DNA of 64,000 nucleotides, taken from Bacteroidota bacterium. Lineage in GTDB: Bacteria > Bacteroidota > Bacteroidia > Bacteroidales > Porphyromonadaceae. Positions 57,661 to 64,000 of the stretch are shown here, piece after piece (within the stretch, counting starts at the first letter, position 1; the number at the start of each line of letters is the position of its first letter). The stretch covers positions 138,444-202,443 of the forward strand of contig JAEWWU010000004.1 of the NCBI GenBank assembly GCA_023396255.1, read 5' to 3'. The position numbers were made by a program, and so were the translations under genes. The notes below the pieces were generated by a model. It made no database searches. It had not been told where the DNA came from and was given only the letters and a program-made list of their open reading frames with translations.

Positions 57661-60047
57661 TTAGAAACGACGCTCAATATCTTGAGAGCCCTTGGAGCGA
57701 GAAGAAGATCTGTCTTTGGCATTGGAAAACTTATAAGAAACGGACAAGTAAAGTGTGGGATAATTGTACCTGTTATTGAACGAAATGGAATATCCCCCTC
57801 GATAACTAACCCCCTTATACGCAGATGAAACAAGATTCATCCCTGCAATCGAAAGAGACAATCGCCTGTCTAATAGGAAATAATTCATCCCGATCCCGAG
57901 ATCGTATTGAGGTTCTATAGATGCAACGGTTGTATTTTTACGCCCGGTATATTCCCCTGATATATAACCCGTCCAAGTGCGCCCCTCATTGAATGTGAAA
58001 TCCAAATATCCGCTCAATCCCCATTCATTGCCCTGAGTTTCGGGCAAAAGGAGTCGATTGGTAGAGGTATATTTGCTCCGTCCGTAATAGCCATCTATAC
58101 TGGCACTCATCCAACTCAGTTTATCGAAATAGTACCCGGCTTCGAAGCCTAAGAACAGACTATTTTGAGCATTTTCCATTTGGGTATATACTTGTCTCCC
58201 TTGTAAGGTCGAAAGGGCTGTGATTATTCCCAAGCCTCTTCTCACTCTTCCTCTAATAGACAGTGCTCCCCTAAATGTATACCCCAAACTCGTGGTATAA
58301 TAAAGTTGTGGACGAAGTTTTGTATTGCCTCTGTAGAATGAATTTTCATTGATTTGCCACACAAACGGATTGAGGTCTTTGAATTTGGGACGATCGATAG
58401 AACTATTGAAAGAAAAAGTTATCTGATGATTGGAAGAGGGAGTGTAACTTGTATGCAATATAGGGAGCCACGCATCGTTGTACATAGAGATTTCGGGAAT
58501 CTTCATTGAGGTTTTATCTATTTGTCGTAGATGAGATTTGGTTCCAACATATCTGACACCCAACCGCATCCACCACTGTTCGCTAAACCGAAGCGTACTG
58601 CTCACGTAAGGGGCTGCAATCAATTCATTCCACCGTATGTTATTATTCTGATGAATTGCCTTACCCTGACTTCTACTCTCTTGGTGCGTTCTATAATTAG
58701 TTGTAAAACTCCAAGATCCCTTAATTCCGGTTTCCAGTAGATATTTGTGCTCCGAATCCAAATAAATGGAGTAGTCGTTATTCAAATTCAACCCAGAAGT
58801 ATTAATATTGTTGTTTTCCGAATATTTCAAAAATGGAACGTCTAAGGGTAGCTCTCGTCCTGCATAATCAGTTCGGGAACGATTAGTTAGGTTAAAATAC
58901 GACAATTCGGTCCATATCTGATGCTCTCGCTGCCCGAAAGTTGTTTCCCAATAGGCCGTAGCCGTTAGGCGAGGCTCTGCCCATTTAGATTGTCCACAAC
59001 ACGCTCTGCAGCCACGGATTGGGATGTAACTTCTCTACTCTCAAAACGATTGTTGTATTGCTTCTTATTCCACGAAAAGGAGAGCCCTATAAGATCTCTA
59101 TCCCCATACTCATACTGCAAGTTCCCTCGCATTCCTTTATAATTGAATCGACCGGAAGAAGGAATACGCAATTGGTACCGGTATTGCTCTGTTTGGAATT
59201 CCTGTTGCTCCAAATACTTAGAACCATTGAAGTTTATAGAGGGTGCAATAGAGGCAAAAAGTCCGCGGCAATTGTAGTGCAGTGAGCCGTACCCTCCGAA
59301 ACGGAAGTTGTTTTTACCACCCCACATCCCCTCGGAGCCAACCACTCCACCTATATATTCCTTAAATATGGAAGAGGTATGCAACACAATCATTGCAGTA
59401 TTTCCATCCGGATCGTAACGAAGCGGAGGTTGAGTGACAACCTCTATCCGATCCACTAATCCGGCATCATACCCCTTTAAGACAGAAGCTATCTCGGAAG
59501 CATCTACGCGCTGTAAAATATTTCCCATCTTGACCAATACCTTTTCTTTTCCAATTACACTAAGCTGATCGCCTTTCACTTGAACTCTGGGGATGAGTTT
59601 CAAGAGATCGAGGACATCATTACTACGTTCTCGCATATCCTTGACATTCACCACGAATCCATCCGGCCGGGTGTGTACGTGTACAGCCTTTCCTTGAACA
59701 ACCACTGTTTGCAGTTCTTGTGCAGTCGCCTGAAGAACAATAGCACCAAGATGGATTTTCGCTGAAGTGACCTGTACCTTTTGTGTATAGAGTGTGTATC
59801 CGATAAAGCTCACACCCAAAGTGTAGTTACCCAAAGGGACCTTCATCGAAAATTCTCCATTGGAATCGCTCGCCGTGTATTGAAATACTTCCTGAGAAGA
59901 TAAATCTTTGATCAAGAAAACAGAGGCTCCTTCCAAAATTCCTTTATCGTCTCGTATATTCCCCGAGACAATCCCTTGTGTTTCTTGTGCAGATAGCATC
60001 ATCACCCCAAAGAAGAGTGAGAACAAAATAAATGAAAATCTATTCAT
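57661..60047 (-). pseudogene. Outer-membrane beta-barrel receptor-like gene, frameshifted
   Basis: Two minus-strand frames together encode about 795 residues of one protein. The first (60047 to 58965) has a signal peptide, a carboxypeptidase-regulatory-like domain (GIVSGNIRDDKGILEGASVF), and a plug-like region (DVLDLLKLIPRVQVKGDQLSV, with DRIEVVTQPPLRYDPDG). It stops at TAA 58965-58967. The continuing frame is shifted by one base; it reads SKWAEPRLTATAYWE and runs on through the barrel to 57661. A single lost base near 58990-58994 would explain it. No long homopolymer is there. It belongs to the OMP_b-brl_3 type of TonB-receptor relatives. A sequencing error cannot be excluded. Confidence 0.82.
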
Positions 60048-60257
60048 AAGTTATTGTATCTGTAATATATATTCAAAGTGTTTCCGAAATCCTACATTTT
60101 CAGAGCCCCCATCGCCTCCAAAAATGACGTAATCTTACAGCCTTTCAGGGGCAAATCCCTTAGAAGGTCTTCTTCCCCCAAAAATCGATTTCCAAAAAAT
60201 CTTCGATCAACTCACCAAAATGAAGCCCCTTAGTGAAATGATAGGAGCTTATAGGGA

Positions 60258-61085
60258 TTATGTTTTCTCGCGTGGGAAAATTAAAGAAGAGGAACTCCTT
60301 GCTACATCGACTTGGACAAGATAAAAGCACGAAGAGGAAAAGAAGTTTCGAATGTAGCGCAAATGCGCCACTCTATTCAGTTTAATTGCACGGAGATTAA
60401 ATTTCTTTTCGTAATGAGGATTGATAAACCACAATGTACGGTTTATAACTTTGTAACCTGTAACTTGACAAAGTTCCTCAAACCTTTCTACCGTCATTCG
60501 AGCCCTTTTAATACTCAATAATTCCTCTATGCATAAAGAATTTTCCCTAAAACATTTCAGACATTGCTTATAGATACAGGTTGGCAATAGGTGAACGAAA
60601 GGAATTTTCGAACAAAAAGAGCTACATATTTGCTGATGTCCCCCAAAAGGCATTTGCCACGCCGGAAATCCCCAGAAAATGACACCATCTTTTTTCAAGA
60701 ACGACTTCACCTTAATGAAAAAATCCATTTTATAAGGTTTTTCTATATGTTCAATTACATCGTGAATCAAAATTATATCGAAGCTATGTTTTTCCAACGA
60801 TGATGTCTTCAGAAAGTCTCCACAGAGAAAGGTCCCCTCTACCCCCGAATCTATGAAAAACTGTTGGGCTTGTTGTATTCTGACTTGGCATAAATCCAGT
60901 CCTACAACAGTGCATCCTAATTCAGCAAAAGGCAATAAATTACCTCCCTCTCCACACCCAATCTCAAGTACTCTATCATTCTTCTTTATATCCTTATATG
61001 CCCTAATGTAATTGATGTAATAGGCTTTAGAGGTATAAGCTGATTCTTGGAAATATTGCTTTCTGTCTAAATGTCTCTTTTGCAT
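60258..61085 (-). CDS. Class I SAM-dependent methyltransferase
   Basis: A 275-residue protein with a clear SAM fold in its first half: VLEIGCGEGGNLLPFAELG (motif I, from residue 39), VVGLDLCQVRI, and FDIILIHDVIEH. FFIKVKSFLKKDGVIFWGFPAWQMPFGG continues the fold; the second half is cysteine-rich and basic and ends in RSSSSLIFPREKT. It resembles methyltransferases of surface-polysaccharide clusters, but no such cluster surrounds it, only a pseudogene and decayed sequence. Its substrate is unknown. Confidence 0.82.
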   Translation of the reverse strand: MQKRHLDRKQYFQESAYTSKAYYINYIRAYKDIKKNDRVLEIGCGEGGNLLPFAELGCTVVGLDLCQVRIQQAQQFFIDSGVEGTFLCGDFLKTSSLEKHSFDIILIHDVIEHIEKPYKMDFFIKVKSFLKKDGVIFWGFPAWQMPFGGHQQICSSFCSKIPFVHLLPTCIYKQCLKCFRENSLCIEELLSIKRARMTVERFEELCQVTGYKVINRTLWFINPHYEKKFNLRAIKLNRVAHLRYIRNFFSSSCFYLVQVDVARSSSSLIFPREKT

Positions 61086-61322
61086 TTCAATTGGATTTGG
61101 ATGATAATTGAACTATTGGCTGCATATATTTTGATAAATTGATATCCATAATTCTTTTAGGTACTGGAGTTAAGTCCGTTCTCTTACAGTGTTTCGATAA
61201 AAAATTGCCTAAAAAAGATTTCACTGTCAACTCAATCTTAATTGATGCTTTTAGTTCTCCTGCCAGAATTCCCGCAACGAAGAAACACTCTCACATTTTC
61301 TCTTTTTCCTTCATAAACAGTT

Positions 61323-61496
61323 TTATTTTGTCAGGGAAACCCTTGTAACGTAGGTTGCTCCAATAATCAATTCAAAGTAATTTGAGGGAGTACTGGTTTC
61401 ATCGATAAGTTTCTTTGTCAAATCCACTCTAGCAGCAATGATGCAGCGTTCGCTTTCAAGGAAAAGATAGGTCCCGAAATTGCAAAAACGGAATAT
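61323..61496 (-). pseudogene. Coding remnant, family unknown
   Basis: A minus-strand stretch of 57 codons without an ATG reads FGTYLFLESERCIIAAR, VDLTKKLIDE and YFELIIGATYVTRVSLTK before a stop. The composition is that of a folded protein, unlike the surrounding frames. I cannot name the family. Confidence 0.35.
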
Positions 61497-62278
61497 CTAT
61501 TTGCCTACACTAGACCCTATGAATTTCTACCTTATCTTCTGTTTTATAATAGACTAAGATCGCTCACACACTCAATATCAAATATTGTGACATCTCCATA
61601 TTTCTAGAGAAATAGTTTACAAGCGGCAAAAAGTGTCTCTTCCAATTTTAAATATTTTCTTTGACTCTTACCCTTATTAACTGGATAGTTAATTGCTCCA
61701 TTGTTATAAAATACTGGTTATTATTTTTCACGAAAGTACAAGAAAAGTAGAAATACCCCAAAGAAAGATCTAAAAAATTGAGCTACCTTCATCATCTCCA
61801 TTTACCAAGAGATTCTTTTTATCAGCAGCCTACAATAGATTGAATCTGCGTATCAACAATGAATACTCTTCATTCATCATTAACTTCTACAAACGAGGAA
61901 TGTTTTCTTGCTTCATTTTGATTTGGGACTTGGTCTTGAAGACAAATATAGTTCTGTTCCAACTACTTACTCGCTTGTCAAGATAAGTTCAAGACTAACT
62001 TTCCCGAAAAAACTCATACGGTATCATCTTCCTCCAAAAAGATTTGCGTAGTATACCATTTTACCCCCATTCATCTTACCATTTATAACTAAATGTAGAG
62101 GAGCCAATGAAAATCTTTCAGAATTTTATGTACTAGATTGAGGATTGATCTTTTATTCCTTCTTTACCGAAGAGGTGAATCAATAGGAATATTTCAGAGT
62201 TTCATATGTAGAATTGATATAATTCACTTATTTCCCCCCTCACGCTGACACGCCCAAGAGATGTATTTTGAATGTCAA

Positions 62279-62374
62279 TTATTCTCCTACGAATCTATAT
62301 TTATATTTAGAATCAAAAGGTCTGCCTGTACCAATTTTAGGAACAAGCATATCGGCTTCATTTTTTCGGCGTTT
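62279..62374 (-). pseudogene. Coding remnant, C-terminal fragment
   Basis: About 31 codons read EADMLVPKIGTGRPFDSKY and end YRFVGE at a stop. Upstream in another frame are DKFYPEGRVRK and LLPGDENAEKMKP, so a frameshift separates the parts. Family unknown. Confidence 0.3.
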
Positions 62375-62885
62375 TCATCACCGGGGAGCAATGACCATAT
62401 ACATAGAAGTATCTTTCTGACACGTCCTTCGGGGTAGAACTTATCGGGTCCGGTCTTTTACCAACCTGCCACAATCCTTTCTCTGATGAAAGCCCACATA
62501 GGAATCTGCCTAATCACTACTTTCTAAAACAGTTTTTTACAGATCACCCATATGTAAGGCTTGCAGCGACCCTACCCACTTCTATCCAATAGCCTTTTAT
62601 CGACTAAATAACGCTTGTTTTGGCTCTGAGACTTCTTTTTTCAAACAGCACTTGTAGACCTTTTCCCCTACAGCTCTCGCTACCAATATGCACACTACCT
62701 TCCTAATAAAACCTCTACGCCCACAAATCGAGTAATTATCTTCCTCTGAGAAACGATAGTATGACGCACATATCCTCTGATACAATCACACCCCTTCAAA
62801 AAGTTCTGCATCACTTACACTCCATCGGCATATCAACACTTAAACAATAAACAGGCCTCCATCGTATCAGCCCCGTCATTTAACG

Positions 62886-63208
62886 TCAATCAGACAAAAA
62901 TCTCCTACCGGACTCCAACATAATACAGAGACATACCGTATCCCCTTCGGGATATACAAATTTATCGGCCTTTCCCCCAGAAACTTCTCAATCTATGCCA
63001 AGTATCCGGACGAAGATAAGGCTCCTTGTGGTCAGAAATCGAATTTAAAGCCTATGCCCTTCGTCTGGCAGTGAGGGACGATAGCCCGAAGCTAGTAGCA
63101 AGCAGATACTGTTGGACTTACCCTGTCTCTGGTTGGGTTTGAGGTTACATTGGGTTCTCTTCCGCTGTTATCTATCACAAGGGATATACTTGTAACATCT
63201 CCATCGTA
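62886..63208 (-). pseudogene. Coding remnants of a probable surface protein
   Basis: Two open minus-strand stretches in different frames: 63208-63092 reads YDGDVTSISLVIDNSGREP and NVTSNPTRDRVSPTV, and 62987-62886 reads EVSGGKADKFVYPEGD and TVCLCIMLESGRRFLSD. Just upstream in a third frame is GEQWGQIVSAY, which joins YDGDV if one base is shifted. This looks like one gene broken by several small indels. Confidence 0.35.
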
Positions 63209-63369
63209 GATATGCAGAAACTATCTGACCCCACTGCTCTCCTTGGCAAAGAGAACAAAGGGCTAATATCGGGTATACAGTTATTCCGGAACAGGAACTT
63301 CTCCACTGCATCTCCCAAATGAATACCGCTGTTTGAAAAAGGAGGAGATCAGAAGGAAAGGGGTAGATA

Positions 63370-63413
63370 CAAAAAAAGAGATGCTCCAAGGATAAATCCT
63401 CGAAACATCTCTT
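63370..63413 (-). terminator. rRNA operon terminator
   Basis: Plus-strand arms AAGAGATG (63376-63383) and CATCTCTT (63406-63413), with inner ATCCT/AGGAT pairing, followed on the minus strand by a seven-T run. It lies 10 bp beyond the 5S gene. Confidence 0.85.
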
Positions 63414-63422
63414 CTATAAGAA

Positions 63423-63531
<109 letters not shown>

Positions 63532-63631
63532 TAAGGCTTGACTTTCATAGAAAATAAAAGAACGACTAAATAACACAATTCGCAATCCACATAAACGCAA
63601 ACTTAGCATCAATAAAACTCTACAACTTTGC

Positions 63632-64000
<369 letters not shown>

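Larger units (their letters stand above)
61086..63369. other. Decayed, gene-poor region downstream of the rRNA operon
   Basis: About 2.3 kb, rich in stops on both strands and without an intact gene. Several minus-strand stretches still read like protein and shift frame between one another; the best are listed as remnants. A pair of related segments near 62418-62448 and 62940-62970 (both reading DKF(V)YPEG on the minus strand) suggests two decayed copies of similar genes. Confidence 0.6.

Noticed and set aside
62940..62955. TATCCC-CTTC-GGGATA hairpin as a terminator
   Set aside because: No T tract on either strand and it falls inside a coding remnant.
63532..63631. tRNA gene between 23S and 5S rRNA
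   Set aside because: The 100-bp spacer has no cloverleaf or T-loop consensus; no tRNA gene was found in the window.

Overview
The window comes from a Bacteroidetes chromosome, most probably a Porphyromonas or a close relative. The evidence is a fimbrial locus with clear Mfa1 and Mfa2 homologues, a PorE-type lipoprotein of the type IX secretion system (T9SS), an exported leucine-rich-repeat protein ending in a T9SS sorting domain, a Fe/Mn superoxide dismutase with Gly155, and repeated use of the Bacteroidetes promoter consensus (TTG or TTTG, about 19-20 bp, TAnnTTTG). The genus is inferred; no database search was possible.

Layout, left to right. 1-3535: end of a thiamine operon (thiDE fusion, thiG, thiH, thiF). 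3608-5260 (-): class I fumarase. 5865-9014: T9SS-exported LRR protein. 9184-15339: translation and RNA block (rpsO, pyrH, frr, rsgA, rnr, rlmN). 15658-18080: nitrosative-stress pair hcp and ric. 18268-21315: MATE exporter, prmA, comB. 21510-22553: flavodoxin plus a DUF2023 protein. 22850-23440 (-): superoxide dismutase, divergent from an exported endonuclease/exonuclease/phosphatase-family protein. 24951-35683: an eleven-kilobase fimbrial locus (DUF3575 barrel, DUF3868/OmpA protein, Mfa1, Mfa2 and three large accessory lipoproteins). 35893-41347: trxB, rarA, an M48 lipoprotein protease, and gmd-fcl for GDP-L-fucose. 41612-44224: TonB-dependent receptor. 44466-47420: argR, ssb, gldE and a phosphopantetheinyl transferase.

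From about 47.9 kb to the right end the genes all run on the minus strand: psd-pssA-DUF4834-exported protein; queD-queE-porE-rfbC-FAH-like; rplS; a YitT-family membrane protein; a small acidic repeat lipoprotein; a frameshifted outer-membrane receptor-like gene; a methyltransferase; about 2.3 kb of decayed sequence; then 5S rRNA and the 3' end of 23S rRNA.

The functional theme is the cell surface. Fimbriae, PorE, a T9SS cargo, the sugar-nucleotide genes gmd, fcl and rfbC, TonB-type receptors and phospholipid synthesis are interleaved with housekeeping genes. The best candidate for something undescribed is a family of short interspersed repeats (core TTAGTTCCCT, written in alternating orientation) found at three separate intergenic sites. 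Other points worth checking are candidate operators at hcp, fldA, argR and the fimbrial promoter, several promoters so close to the start codon that the mRNA may be leaderless, an intercistronic hairpin after mfa1, and the decayed region next to the rRNA operon.
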